A stretch of 64,000 nucleotides of DNA from CAXMST01 sp038206985 (GCA_038206985.1 JBBRAH010000017.1:1-64000), one strand, 5' to 3'; shown: positions 16,360 through 25,779, counted from the stretch's first letter. The notes: a model not told the origin generated them from the letters alone. A program made the numbers and translations.

Positions 16360-17610
16360 GTGAGTGGCGGGATGACGACGATGATCTCCAGGGTGGCGGA
16401 ACGCATCCGCGGCGCCGGCCTCTGGGCCGCGCCGGCCCTGGTCGTTGCCGCCCTCACCCTCGGCTGCGGCGAGGAGGTCAAGCGTGCGGCCACACCATCC
16501 CAGACCGCCCTCCCGCCGGCCAAACAGACGTCGGATTTCTTCGGCATCAACGGTCACACGCTGCGCTTCAAACTGCGTGAGGAAGGGAGCGCGGACCTGA
16601 TTGAGACGAGCTTCCGCCATCTCGAGGGTGGCGGCATCGGCTTCGTGCGCGCCGAGGCCGACTGGCGCCAGCTGCAACCCTCCGCGCCGGGTGAAGATCA
16701 GGCCGGCTACGACTTCAGCGAACTCGACACCTGGGTCGGTCTGCTCGCCGAGCACGGGATGCGCTGGCAGCCAATGCTGGGCCTCTTCGTGCCCGAGTGG
16801 GCCGCCTCGGCGGAGGGAGCCGAGGGCGGCTGTGGCTCGCGCTCCGCTCCGTCCCCGGATGTCTTCGACGACTACGCGGACACGATGGCGGCGCTGGCCG
16901 AGCGCTACGGCCGGGGCGGCGGCTTCTGGGCCGAGCGGACCGACCTCGAGGCTCGACCGATCACCAGCTACGAGGTCTGGAACGAACCCAACCTGAGCGG
17001 CAACTGGTGTCCCTTCCCTGATCCGACCGCCTACGCGGACCTCTACTCCGCGACACACGCAGCCGTTCACACGGTTGACCCCCAGGCGCTGGTCGTGACC
17101 GGCGGGCTCGCGGCCTTCAGAGTCAGCGAGCCGGCCAACGGCAAGCCGATCCGCCAGGACTTCGTCAACTTCCTCAAGCAGATGTTCGCGGCCTTCCCCC
17201 CGGGTCAGGAAGTAGACGCCGTGGGAGCCCACAGCTACGGCCCGCCGGCCGAGATGCTCGCCAACCTCGCGACCTACCGGGCGACGCTGGACAGCCTCGG
17301 GCGCAGCGCTGTTCCAATCGACTTCAACGAGTTCGGCTGGGCCGTGGTCGGACCTAAGGCCCGGGCCGAGGAGGAACGCGTCGCCTTCATCGGGGAGATG
17401 GCCCAGGCGCTCGCCGCGAGCAACTGCAAACTGAGTGGCGTCGCGCCTTACTCGTGGGTCACGCTGGGCGAGGATCGCGACGACCCTCAGGACTTCTTCG
17501 GGCTCGCCGACCCGGAAACCGGCGCCTCACTCGAGTCCGGACTGCGCTACCTTGAGCTGGCCCGCAAGCTGCCCCCCGAGCCGAGGGCCGGCGCGGGTCC
17601 CTGCGCCTGA
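16360..17610 (+). CDS. Lipoprotein glycoside hydrolase-like (beta/alpha)8 barrel, clan A type
   Basis: A 416-residue precursor. A hydrophobic stretch ends in TLGC, a lipobox with the acylated Cys near residue 34, so the mature protein is tethered outside the membrane. The barrel resembles GH5/GH39-type clan A enzymes: FFGINGH at strand 1, FVRAEADW, acid/base motif SYEVWNEPN with Glu after Asn, AHSYG, and nucleophile candidate PIDFNEFGW. It may cut or remodel the polysaccharide made by this locus. Family and substrate cannot be fixed by eye. A second homolog follows on the same strand. Confidence 0.82.
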   Translation: MSGGMTTMISRVAERIRGAGLWAAPALVVAALTLGCGEEVKRAATPSQTALPPAKQTSDFFGINGHTLRFKLREEGSADLIETSFRHLEGGGIGFVRAEADWRQLQPSAPGEDQAGYDFSELDTWVGLLAEHGMRWQPMLGLFVPEWAASAEGAEGGCGSRSAPSPDVFDDYADTMAALAERYGRGGGFWAERTDLEARPITSYEVWNEPNLSGNWCPFPDPTAYADLYSATHAAVHTVDPQALVVTGGLAAFRVSEPANGKPIRQDFVNFLKQMFAAFPPGQEVDAVGAHSYGPPAEMLANLATYRATLDSLGRSAVPIDFNEFGWAVVGPKARAEEERVAFIGEMAQALAASNCKLSGVAPYSWVTLGEDRDDPQDFFGLADPETGASLESGLRYLELARKLPPEPRAGAGPCA

Positions 17611-17873
17611 TCCCGCGCCTGGACGGAGCTCAAGCTGAAGCGGCATCGGCCGATTAAGAGGGTTGATCCAGTCGGGACCGGGCCAGCAGTCCCGGGCCAG
17701 CAGTCAAAAGTCCTCCAGCACCAAAGGGGCCCGAGTATCTTCTCCGCCACCCAGCGGCGCGCCAATCAAGAATTACCGCCGCGAGGGACCGGGAGCCGCC
17801 ACACAGCGCTCCGGCCACTCACTTCAGACATCAATGACCTACTGCCCGTAGCGGCCCGGTCCAACAAGCCTCC

Positions 17874-17878
17874 AGGAG
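17874..17878 (+). promoter_or_regulatory. AGGAG ribosome site preceding CTG start
   Basis: AGGAG lies exactly 5 nt before CTG at 17884-17886, in the frame of the downstream hydrolase-like gene and just before its signal peptide. No ATG/GTG/TTG is available in that frame from 17611 to 18207. The 17611-17883 gap otherwise shows only a short direct repeat (GGGCCAGCAGTC twice, 17680-17703). Confidence 0.6.
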
Positions 17879-17883
17879 TCAGC

Positions 17884-19392
17884 CTGCAGTGCGGTGGGCT
17901 TGCCGTTGCGACCGCCCTCGCAGCTGCGCTCCTCTGGCTCGCCCTACTGCCGACAGCCTCCCCGGCAGCACAGGCCGGCCCCGACTTCTATGGGGTTAAT
18001 GCCCAGTTCCTGTTCCCGGAATCGAAGACCGATCCGGCAGGTCAGCTCGCGGCGATCGCCGATGCCCGCATCCCGATAGTCCGCCACGGCGTCCCCTGGC
18101 ACCTGACCGAGCCCTATGCGCCGGTCGATGGCGTCCACACCTACGACTGGCGTCAGTGGGATCGCGTCGTCTGGCTGGCGGCGGCAGAGGGTATCGAGGT
18201 CTACGCGTTGCTCGCTTACGGCGTGCGCTGGGCCACCGGGGACTACGAGAGCCCGGACGGCTGGCGCCGCCCCCCGCTTCCAAAGCACTACGACGACTTC
18301 GCGGCCTACGCCGGCGCGTTCGCGGCCCGCTACGGACGCAACGGGAGCTTCTGGGCCGCGTATCCGTGGCTTCCCTACCACCCAGTGCGCTCCTATGAGA
18401 TCTGGAATGAGACCAACTGGCGTGACAACGCCGCCTTCGACCCGGTCGAGTACGGGGACTTCTACGCCCGCGTCCAGGCCGCGATCGAGGCTGTGGATCC
18501 AGCGGCCCGCACCCCCTTCGGCGCCCTGGCCTGGACTAACGCCGAGAGCTGGCTGCAACGCGCCTTCGAGGGCCACCCCGGGCTGCGGGAGTCGGTGGAC
18601 GAGGTCAGCGTCCACCTCTACGGACACTGGACCGAGATCGCCAAACAGCGCCTCCGGGACTTCCGCGCCTGGATCGATAGGTACGGCGATCCGTCGATGA
18701 GGATCGACGTGACCGAGGACGGTGTCGCGGTCGGACCCGACCTCGACGACTGGCGCGCCGACTACCTCGCCGAGATGACCGCGAGCATGGCCAACTCCGG
18801 CTGCGGTGTGAAGACCTACATCCCGCACACCTGGTGGACGGCGGAGTCCAACCCCGGCGACACCGAGGACTGGTTCGGGATCGCAGCCGGTGACGGCAGC
18901 CTGCACAGCTCCGGCGAGGCATTCACGCTCACCAGCCAACTAATGCGCGGGCTGCTTCCCGGGAACATGTTGAGTGACCTCGACGACCTGCTCGGTGGCC
19001 TGCTTGGAAACCTCGGGGACATCCTGACCGGCAGCAACGACCCCGAACCGATCTGCACTTCGACGGCGCCCGACCCGGTCCCCGAACCCGATCCGGATCC
19101 CGATCCGGATCCAACGATGCCCGTCCCGGCCGAGCCGCAGGCGGAGCTGATCCTCAAACCCAGGGTCGGCTCCGACTCCACCAGCGTCCGCTTCAAGATC
19201 AAGGCTCCGAGCGACACTGGCCCGATCAAGAAGCGGCGCTACAAGCTCGACAACCGCGACTGGCGCAAGACCGGCAAGACCCTGGTGCTGAAGAACCTCT
19301 CCCCCGGCAGGCACCAACTAAAAGTGAAGGCCACAACACGGCACGGCGAGAAGCTGAGCGCACGCTACAAGTGGCACGTGGAGCGCCCCTGA
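17884..19392 (+). CDS. Secreted glycoside hydrolase-like protein with Pro/Asp linker and C-terminal Ig-like domain
   Basis: About 502 residues if translated from the CTG at 17884. A signal peptide (LAVATALAAALLWLALLPTASPAAQA) is followed by GPDFYGVNAQF, the barrel start, homologous to the preceding gene. The acid/base motif is YEIWNETNW and the nucleophile candidate RIDVTEDG. A (PD)n linker near 19075-19120 leads to a C-terminal beta domain with the pattern YKLDNRDW...LSPGRHQLKVKA typical of bacterial Ig-like repeats. The first canonical in-frame start is TTG 18208, which would delete the signal and the first barrel strands. The AGGAG site supports CTG. Confidence 0.8.
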   Translation: MQCGGLAVATALAAALLWLALLPTASPAAQAGPDFYGVNAQFLFPESKTDPAGQLAAIADARIPIVRHGVPWHLTEPYAPVDGVHTYDWRQWDRVVWLAAAEGIEVYALLAYGVRWATGDYESPDGWRRPPLPKHYDDFAAYAGAFAARYGRNGSFWAAYPWLPYHPVRSYEIWNETNWRDNAAFDPVEYGDFYARVQAAIEAVDPAARTPFGALAWTNAESWLQRAFEGHPGLRESVDEVSVHLYGHWTEIAKQRLRDFRAWIDRYGDPSMRIDVTEDGVAVGPDLDDWRADYLAEMTASMANSGCGVKTYIPHTWWTAESNPGDTEDWFGIAAGDGSLHSSGEAFTLTSQLMRGLLPGNMLSDLDDLLGGLLGNLGDILTGSNDPEPICTSTAPDPVPEPDPDPDPDPTMPVPAEPQAELILKPRVGSDSTSVRFKIKAPSDTGPIKKRRYKLDNRDWRKTGKTLVLKNLSPGRHQLKVKATTRHGEKLSARYKWHVERP

Positions 19393-19394
19393 CG

Positions 19395-20507
19395 TCAGCG
19401 CAGCAGGCGCGGGGCGGACCCGTTGAGGGCTCGCTCGTAGATGCTCTCGTAGCGTGGGATCAATGCTTCCCAGTCGTACTCCGCCGCCTGCGCGCGGCAG
19501 CGCCCCGGCGTCGCCGGATCGGCGGCCAGCTCGAGGCCACGCACGAGGGCAGCGCAGAGCGCAGCCGGATCGTCAGGGACGAACAGCGCCCCCGTCTCAC
19601 CCTCGCTCACCAGCGCAGACGAGGCGCCCGAGTCGGCGGCCACGACCGGTGTCCCCGCGGCCATCGACTCGAGCGTTACGAGCCCCAGCGCCTCGCCGAT
19701 CGAGGGCAGCACGGTTGCTGAGGCCCGTCCATATGCGCGGGCGAGCGCGGCCGTGTCGTCGCAGAGCAGGGAGTCCACACCCGGGGCTGCAGGTGGCGGC
19801 TCCGCCCCCCTGCCCCCGAGGGCAATCCGCAGGCGCGCCTCGGGCCGCTCCCGCCTCAATAGCCCGAACGCCTCGAGCAGCAGCGACCCGCGCTTGCGGG
19901 GATCCCTGAGATCGGCGGCGCAAAGCAGGCTCGGCGGGTCGTCGCGACGCTCGCTCGCCGTCACCGAGAAGCGCTCGAGGTCGACGCCCGCCGGGAGCAC
20001 AACGGGGTCGACCTGGAGATAGCGCCGGAAGAGCACGGCGACGTGTTCGCTGAGCACCGTCGCCTCGGATGCCGCGGCGAGCGCAGTCCGGATCATCTCA
20101 AGGCGATAGCGGCGCGCCACGAGGTACTCCCGCGTCGGTGTCCCATGATGGGTGTAGATCAGCGCGGGCCCGCCTCTGCCTCTCGCCTTGCCGGCGGCCC
20201 AGGCGTCGCTCGGGCTGAAGGCCTGGACGACATCGAAGCGCCCGGGACGGGCGAGTCGGGCAAAGACGTTCGGCGCGTTGTGGACGAAGTCCTCGTAGTG
20301 GCGCAGCGGCGGCGCGCCGGGCGGGCGCCAGGCGCGGATCACCTCCACCCCGTCCTCGATCGACGCCTTGGCACGGGCCCGATGGCTGGTCAGGATGGTG
20401 ACCTGATGGCCGCGGGCCGCGAGGCCGGCCGCGAGGTCGTGGACGACGCGCTCGGAGCCCCGGCGAACCTCCGGCCAGTAAGTCGGGTGGGAGAGCGCGA
20501 TCCGCAC
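19395..20507 (-). CDS. Glycosyltransferase family 4 (GT-B)
   Basis: A 370-residue retaining glycosyltransferase. N-terminal Rossmann domain starts RIALSHPTYWPEVRRGSERV, with the acceptor-side glycine-rich loop. The C-terminal donor domain has VVLPAGVDLERF, RDPRKRGSLLLEAF and the E-x7-E type motif GEALGLVTLESMAAGTPVV. It transfers a nucleotide-activated sugar in the cytoplasm. It starts at GTG, 12 nt after the GT2 gene, closing a four-gene minus-strand block. Its stop is 2 nt from the convergent hydrolase-like gene. Confidence 0.9.
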   Translation of the reverse strand: MRIALSHPTYWPEVRRGSERVVHDLAAGLAARGHQVTILTSHRARAKASIEDGVEVIRAWRPPGAPPLRHYEDFVHNAPNVFARLARPGRFDVVQAFSPSDAWAAGKARGRGGPALIYTHHGTPTREYLVARRYRLEMIRTALAAASEATVLSEHVAVLFRRYLQVDPVVLPAGVDLERFSVTASERRDDPPSLLCAADLRDPRKRGSLLLEAFGLLRRERPEARLRIALGGRGAEPPPAAPGVDSLLCDDTAALARAYGRASATVLPSIGEALGLVTLESMAAGTPVVAADSGASSALVSEGETGALFVPDDPAALCAALVRGLELAADPATPGRCRAQAAEYDWEALIPRYESIYERALNGSAPRLLR

Positions 20508-20519
20508 GACTGCCGCTGT

Positions 20520-21479
20520 CTACAGGACGAAGACCCGATGGCGGATCGCCGCACGGATCGCCGCAAGCGTTTCCGCGAGATCAACCGCGCCCCGCAAGGG
20601 CAGGTGCAGCAGCGAGCGGAGCAGACCGCGGGGCCCACCGCGGGTATCGGCGCGGTGACCGACCCACGGCAACAACGCCGCGATCCACGGCAGCCGCCGC
20701 CCGCCCACACCCCACGCCGCCGCGCCCAACCCTGCGAGGCCCAACAGGGCCCAGGCGTGCGAATCCCGCGTGAACAGTCCCGCGAAGAGGTGACGTCGGT
20801 GCCGGGGGTGGCGCGCCACCACCAGGGGCTCGGAGCTGCGTGCGTCCCGCTGCAGGAGGGCCTGCCGCAGCGGCACCGCGAGCACCGCGTGGTGGACGCG
20901 TGCCGCGGGCACTGGGGCCCGCTCGGCACCGGCCGCGACAGCCCGCAGCCCGAGGTCGGTGTCCTCACCGCCGAACACAAATGCCTCGTCGAAGCCATCG
21001 ATCCGCTCGAGCAACTCCCTCGGGTAGGCGATGTTGCAGGCCTCGAAGAACTCGCTGTGCGCGGCGACCGAGCGGGTCCGCGCCAGACCGTGCAGCAGGT
21101 GCAGCTCGTCCGGGTCGGGCCTTGTCTCACCCTGGAGGATCGCGCCGGGCTGCGTCGCAGCGGCTCCCAGCAAATGCTCAAGCCAGTCGGGCTCGACGCG
21201 GCAGTCGTCGTCAGTGAACGCTACGAGCGGCGCCGACCCGGCGCGCCAGCCGGCGTTGCGCTGCCCGGTCGGCCCGGGCGCTCCGCCCGCAGTCAGAAAA
21301 CGGACCTGCAGCGCCTCCGGGGCCTGAGCCCGGCCGGGCGGCGAGTCCGGATGGCGGACCACGACGACCTCGAAGCGGTCCCTTGCGATCGTCTGGGCTG
21401 CCAAGGCCTCCAGGGCGAAGGCGAGCCGCGTCTCGCGGTCCCGTGTGGCGATCACCACTGTGACTTCCGGATCCGACAT
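20520..21479 (-). CDS. Glycosyltransferase family 2 (GT-A) with C-terminal hydrophobic region
   Basis: 319 residues from the ATG at 21477-21479. Begins VTVVIATRDRETRL, has the metal-binding FTDDDCRVEPDWLEHL motif (DxD equivalent) and the second conserved region ACNIAYPRELLERIDGFDEAF followed by GGEDTDLGLR. The C-terminal third contains hydrophobic helices that may sit at the membrane. An inverting transferase acting on a lipid-linked acceptor is likely. It is 7 nt after the flippase gene. It resembles the GT2 genes at 25856 and 29146. Confidence 0.88.
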   Translation of the reverse strand: MSDPEVTVVIATRDRETRLAFALEALAAQTIARDRFEVVVVRHPDSPPGRAQAPEALQVRFLTAGGAPGPTGQRNAGWRAGSAPLVAFTDDDCRVEPDWLEHLLGAAATQPGAILQGETRPDPDELHLLHGLARTRSVAAHSEFFEACNIAYPRELLERIDGFDEAFVFGGEDTDLGLRAVAAGAERAPVPAARVHHAVLAVPLRQALLQRDARSSEPLVVARHPRHRRHLFAGLFTRDSHAWALLGLAGLGAAAWGVGGRRLPWIAALLPWVGHRADTRGGPRGLLRSLLHLPLRGAVDLAETLAAIRAAIRHRVFVL

Positions 21480-21486
21480 CGCCCTG

Positions 21487-23016
21487 CTATACCCGTTCCA
21501 CGGTGGCGTCGGGGGGGCCCGAAAGAGCAATCCCCGGCGAGCGTCCGCGCACGTATCCCCAGACCTCGCTGAGGAGGCGCCGCTCGGCGATCAGGGTAAT
21601 CAGCGCGGTGACCAGAACAAACACCGCCATTTCGGCGATCGCGACTCCGGCGGTGCGCTCGCCGCTCTCCAGCGCCCGGGCGGCAAAGACGACTCCGACG
21701 GCGGGCGCAACAGGGCCAAGCGCCCGCAACGCGTGGCGCCCGAGGTGCATGCGGGGGAACAGCAACCGCAGATAATGGGCGCGCAGCAACAGCGAGACGA
21801 CCGTCGCCGCGCCGATCCCGATCGCGTAGCCACCAAGCCCGACCGTGAGCAATAGCGGCACCCCGGTCAGGAGGAAGGCAATCATCGCCCAGACGGCGAC
21901 GATGGCGATCGGACGCGTGCGACCGACGGCCCGGTAGAAGACCGACCAGTTGAGCCCGATCTGGTCGAGGGCCGCCGCCAGGCCAAAAGCCTGCAGCACG
22001 ATGACCGCGTCCTGCCAGCTCGGCCCGAGGAGGAACTCGACCAGATCGGGGATGAAGAGCGCAACGCCGATCCCGAAGGGAACCCCCCACATCATCGAGA
22101 GCCGGTTGGACTTGACGCTGACCTCAAAAAGAAGCTCCGCGCGATCGACCACCCGGCAGACGGCGGGGTACATCGTCTGGTTGAGGAGATATTCGAGCCG
22201 CGAGGTGTACTCGCGGAACGTCGCCGCCAGGCCGATCGCTCCGGCGCCGGCCAGGCCGAGGGCCGCCTCGGCCGAGATCACCGATGCCTGCGCCATGACC
22301 ATCGCACTCAGCATCGCGATCAGGAGCGGGCCGGAGAAGGAGACGTAGTGGCGCAGGGTCTCGCGCTCGAAGCGCAGACGCAGCGGGATCGGGCAGTTGA
22401 TGACCGCGATGATGCCCCCCGCCCAGGCCCCTGCGACGGTCCCGATCACGAGCCCCCAGTAGCCCATCCCGGCGACGATCAGCGAGACCGTGACAGCGAT
22501 CGCAACGAGAGGATCGACGGCCTGCAGCACGCGTTGGCGGACGAACTGCATGCGCCGGTAAAAGATCCAGATCGGCATCTGCAGCGAGAGGCCGGGGATC
22601 ATCAGCGCGATTACCAGTGTCGGCGCGACCAGTTCGCCACGCCCATACATGAGGCCGATCAGCGGCGCCAGGACAAGCATCACGAGGGCGAGCACCACGG
22701 AGGAGGCGAGGTCGAGCGTGAACGCCTTCTGGAAGGCCTTGACCTGATCGGGCTCCGACTGCTGGATGTACTTGTCGCTGACGAGGGACGACTTGACGGC
22801 GATCAGCAGCACGAGAGTGACGAAGATGATCGTCCAGACACCGAACTCGGATGCGGTCAGCAGGGCAGCGACGATCAGCGCCCTGGCAAAGTTGAGGAAG
22901 CCCAGGAAGGCAGCGAAAAGAGAGTTGATCAGCGTGCCGCGAGCGGTCAAACCGCGCCGCCCTGTACTGGGCGGGTCGGCCACCGGGGATGGGTCGAGCA
23001 GGGCCGGCTCGCTCAT
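21487..23016 (-). CDS. Wzx-type polysaccharide flippase (MOP superfamily)
   Basis: A 509-residue integral membrane protein with about 12-14 hydrophobic segments. Residues 25-45 contain the usual first-helix pattern LINSLFAAFLGFLNFARALI, and a FGVWTIIF segment follows, as in lipopolysaccharide/O-antigen translocases. It would flip undecaprenyl-linked repeat units to the outer face. Its start overlaps the upstream GT4 gene by 4 nt. A second, unrelated-looking flippase lies at 41479. Confidence 0.87.
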   Translation of the reverse strand: MSEPALLDPSPVADPPSTGRRGLTARGTLINSLFAAFLGFLNFARALIVAALLTASEFGVWTIIFVTLVLLIAVKSSLVSDKYIQQSEPDQVKAFQKAFTLDLASSVVLALVMLVLAPLIGLMYGRGELVAPTLVIALMIPGLSLQMPIWIFYRRMQFVRQRVLQAVDPLVAIAVTVSLIVAGMGYWGLVIGTVAGAWAGGIIAVINCPIPLRLRFERETLRHYVSFSGPLLIAMLSAMVMAQASVISAEAALGLAGAGAIGLAATFREYTSRLEYLLNQTMYPAVCRVVDRAELLFEVSVKSNRLSMMWGVPFGIGVALFIPDLVEFLLGPSWQDAVIVLQAFGLAAALDQIGLNWSVFYRAVGRTRPIAIVAVWAMIAFLLTGVPLLLTVGLGGYAIGIGAATVVSLLLRAHYLRLLFPRMHLGRHALRALGPVAPAVGVVFAARALESGERTAGVAIAEMAVFVLVTALITLIAERRLLSEVWGYVRGRSPGIALSGPPDATVERV

Positions 23017-24197
23017 TGGGTCACGACCTGCTCGGACATCGCCAGCAGCCCCTCGGCGAGGCCGCCGGGGTCGAACCGCGCAGCCGTCGCCCTGCCGCCG
23101 GCAATCAGCGCGTCCCGTAGACCCACGTCGGTCGCGAGCCGTCTCACAGCGGCCACGAGGCCACCCTCTCCCTCATCGGGGTCGAACAGCAGGCTGTTGC
23201 GCTCGTGCGCGAGGTACTCACCGGAGCCTCCTCTTCCCGTTGCGACGACCGGCCGCCCTACAGCCATGGCCTCGAGAGGCACCAGACCCCAGGGCTCCTC
23301 CCAGCGTACGGGGAACAGGACAGCGTCGGCGTCGGCATATGCGGCCTGCAGTTGATCACGCGGTGCCGCAGGGAGAAAAGCAACGCGGTCGCCGAGATCC
23401 AGTCCGCGGACGAGCTGTCGCAGCGAATCGAGGATCGACTCATCGCCATCGCCGCGGATGGTGAGCGACATCCCGGGCAGCTCGGCCATCGCCCTGATCG
23501 CGAGATCGATTCCCTTCCGCTCATCCAGGCGACCGACGTAAAGGAGGCGGCCACGCCAGGGCTCCGCCGGCGCAGCCGAGAAGACCGGGTCGGGGCCAAC
23601 GTAGGAAACCTGGGTCCTGGGGGAGGCAAACCCCTGATCGCGGGCCCGCCGGAGCAGCGTCTCGCTCATGAAGACCCACCCGTCAACCGCGGAGTCGGGC
23701 CGCACGCTCGCCGGCAGACCCGTGAACCGCTCGACGAAGATGCCGAGCCGTGGGCGTCCGGCGAGAGCTCGCGACCATTGATCGGTGCGGGGGCCGTAGA
23801 GGAGCCAGTCATCACAGACGACGGCCACCGACGGGATGCCTCGGCAGTGCGCCTGCTCGAGGAGCGAGAGAGACATGCCGCCCATCGCCCACCAGGCGAT
23901 CAGATCGGGTTCGCAGCGATCGACTTCCTCAGCCAGAATCCGGGCGTTGCGACGCTCGAGTTGCCACCGGCGACGCGCGCTGAGCCGGGGAAACTCGTGC
24001 TCACGCCAGTACCAGTCGAACTCGCGGCGCACCCCGGGCTCATCCACGGGGCGAGCGCCTGGATGCCGGTAGTCCGTAGTCAGCACGGCGACCTGGTTGC
24101 CGGCGGCTCCGAGGCGCTCGACCGCGTCTTGCCAGAGCAACTCGTAACCACCCAGGTGGTGCGGGGGGTACATGTTTCCCACCGTGAGGACCCTCAC
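23013..24197 (-). CDS. Glycosyltransferase family 4 (GT-B)
   Basis: 394 residues from GTG at 24195-24197, chosen because MRVLTVGNMYPPHHLGGYE is the family start and GGAGG lies 10 nt upstream; the open frame extends a further 54 codons without support. The donor domain has LLYVGRLDERKGIDLAIRAM and PLEAMAVGRPVVATGRGGSGEYL. It is the first gene of the minus-strand block GT4 - flippase - GT2 - GT4, likely to build and export one repeat unit. Confidence 0.9.
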   Translation of the reverse strand: MRVLTVGNMYPPHHLGGYELLWQDAVERLGAAGNQVAVLTTDYRHPGARPVDEPGVRREFDWYWREHEFPRLSARRRWQLERRNARILAEEVDRCEPDLIAWWAMGGMSLSLLEQAHCRGIPSVAVVCDDWLLYGPRTDQWSRALAGRPRLGIFVERFTGLPASVRPDSAVDGWVFMSETLLRRARDQGFASPRTQVSYVGPDPVFSAAPAEPWRGRLLYVGRLDERKGIDLAIRAMAELPGMSLTIRGDGDESILDSLRQLVRGLDLGDRVAFLPAAPRDQLQAAYADADAVLFPVRWEEPWGLVPLEAMAVGRPVVATGRGGSGEYLAHERNSLLFDPDEGEGGLVAAVRRLATDVGLRDALIAGGRATAARFDPGGLAEGLLAMSEQVVTQ

Positions 24198-24331
24198 TTC
24201 GTGACCGCCTCCAGCCCTCCCGGGAACACGAGCCGAGCATAGCGCGGGCTCTGCGTACTGGAGCCGGGTCCGGACGCTCGGGCACGTGACGTGCCGGCGC
24301 GTGCCGGCGCGGGATGGGTTACGGTCGCGCC

Positions 24332-25042
24332 ATGACGACGCTCGAAGAAGCAAGGACAAGGTTCTGGTACCACTCTCTGGAGATCGCCCCAGGCGAATGG
24401 ACCGATGGCTGGTTTGACCTGCGACCGTACGTCAAGCACTACGGGCTGCCCGATCGGATGGACGGCATGAGGGTCCTCGATGTCGGCACGTGGGATGGTT
24501 TCTGGGCCTTCGAGATGGAGCGCCGCGGGGCTGAGGTCGTGGCTCTCGATCTCGATGACGAGCGAGATCTCGACTGGCCACCGAGGCGGCAGCCGGACAG
24601 CTATACGGAAGCTCCCCGGGGTCAGTCGTTCCAGATCGCCCGCGAACTCAGGGAATCGAAGGTCGAGCGCGTCAACCTCAGTATCTACGACGCCAAGCCC
24701 GAACAGCTCGGCACCTTCGACCTCGTCTTCTGTGGCTCGGTGCTGATCCACCTGCGTGATCAGCTGCTCGCCCTGGAGCGAATCGCGAACCTCTGCCACG
24801 GTCAGTTCATCTCCGCGGAGGCCTACGACCGGATCAGCGGCCTGCTACCGATCCCCGTGTCGCGCTTCACTGCCGACATCCCCAGGTCCGTGGTCTTCTG
24901 GACACCCTCAGCCCGGACCTGGCGCCGCCTCCTGTGGAGCGCCGGTTTCGACCGGGTCGAGACGCGCGAGCGCTTTACGATGAAGTCCACCGACGGCAAG
25001 GTCTCGGTGCGCCACGTGGTGCACCACTGCCACAAGTCCTGA
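24332..25042 (+). CDS. Class I SAM methyltransferase (CmoB/DUF1698-like)
   Basis: 236 residues from ATG 24332. N-terminal FWYHSLEIAPGEWTDGWFDLRP resembles the entry region of CmoB-like methyltransferases. Motif I is VLDVGTWDGFWAFEMERRGA and the acidic residue is in VVALDLDD. A VFCGSVLIHLRDQLLALERI segment follows. True CmoB acts on tRNA wobble uridine, but relatives occur in glycan clusters, so a sugar target is possible. TACGGT lies 6 nt upstream of the start, a possible leaderless -10. Divergent from the GT4 gene at 24197. Confidence 0.82.
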   Translation: MTTLEEARTRFWYHSLEIAPGEWTDGWFDLRPYVKHYGLPDRMDGMRVLDVGTWDGFWAFEMERRGAEVVALDLDDERDLDWPPRRQPDSYTEAPRGQSFQIARELRESKVERVNLSIYDAKPEQLGTFDLVFCGSVLIHLRDQLLALERIANLCHGQFISAEAYDRISGLLPIPVSRFTADIPRSVVFWTPSARTWRRLLWSAGFDRVETRERFTMKSTDGKVSVRHVVHHCHKS

Positions 25043-25059
25043 GCCGCGCGAGGAGGCCG

Positions 25060-25779
25060 TCAGACCGCAGTGACCGGGGCCTTGCGCTGCAGCACGAGGC
25101 AGTAGGCAGTCCCGGCGCCCTCGACCCGCTCGACGGCGCTGCCGCCGGCCAGCGCCGCGGCTTCGACGTCCTCGATCTGAACTGCGGAACCGAGCCAGGC
25201 AGGGTGACCCTGCCCGCGTGGGCCCCGGCCCGACAGAGCTCGAAGCATCTGCATGAGGCGCACGCGGAGGCCGAGCTTCCGGTGCCAGCCGGCCTCGGGG
25301 ATGTTCGAGACCATCAGCCCGGCCCAGCCTCCGGGCCGGAGCACGCGCCCGATCTCGGTGATGTAGCCCAGGGTGATCGCCGGGTCCGGAATGTGCTGAA
25401 AGACGACCGCGCTCTGGCAGACGTCCACGCTCTCATCGGCGACTCCTGCCAGAGAGATCCCGTCGCCGAGGACCCACTCGACGTTGCTGAGATCTCCATT
25501 GTGCTCGCGCGCCATCTCGAGCATGCGGCTGGAGATGTCGACTGCCTTGACGCTGCGCGCCGTGGCCGCGAGCGCGCGGGTCATGCGACCGACGCCGCAG
25601 CCGATCTCGAGCACGTCCGCGTCCGCAGGAAGCTCGACGCCGAGCGTCTCGAACATCCACCGCAGAGCCTCCTCACCCTCGCGCCAGAAGCGCTCGGCGT
25701 CCGGTGCGCCGTAGGAGAGGCGGTTGTCGACGAAGTAGAACGCGTCCTCGTCCGCCCGCTCGTCCCAGAACGCTCGCAT
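25060..25779 (-). CDS. Class I SAM methyltransferase
   Basis: 239 residues from ATG 25777-25779 (MRAFWDERADED); a start 27 nt upstream would overlap the divergent region. Motif I is VLEIGCGVGRMTRALA, followed by VKAVDISSRML, SAVVFQHI and GRVLRPGGWAGLMVSN. The substrate is unknown. Convergent with the preceding methyltransferase gene (17-nt gap) and divergent from the GT2 gene at 25856, so it is transcribed alone. Confidence 0.83.
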   Translation of the reverse strand: MRAFWDERADEDAFYFVDNRLSYGAPDAERFWREGEEALRWMFETLGVELPADADVLEIGCGVGRMTRALAATARSVKAVDISSRMLEMAREHNGDLSNVEWVLGDGISLAGVADESVDVCQSAVVFQHIPDPAITLGYITEIGRVLRPGGWAGLMVSNIPEAGWHRKLGLRVRLMQMLRALSGRGPRGQGHPAWLGSAVQIEDVEAAALAGGSAVERVEGAGTAYCLVLQRKAPVTAV

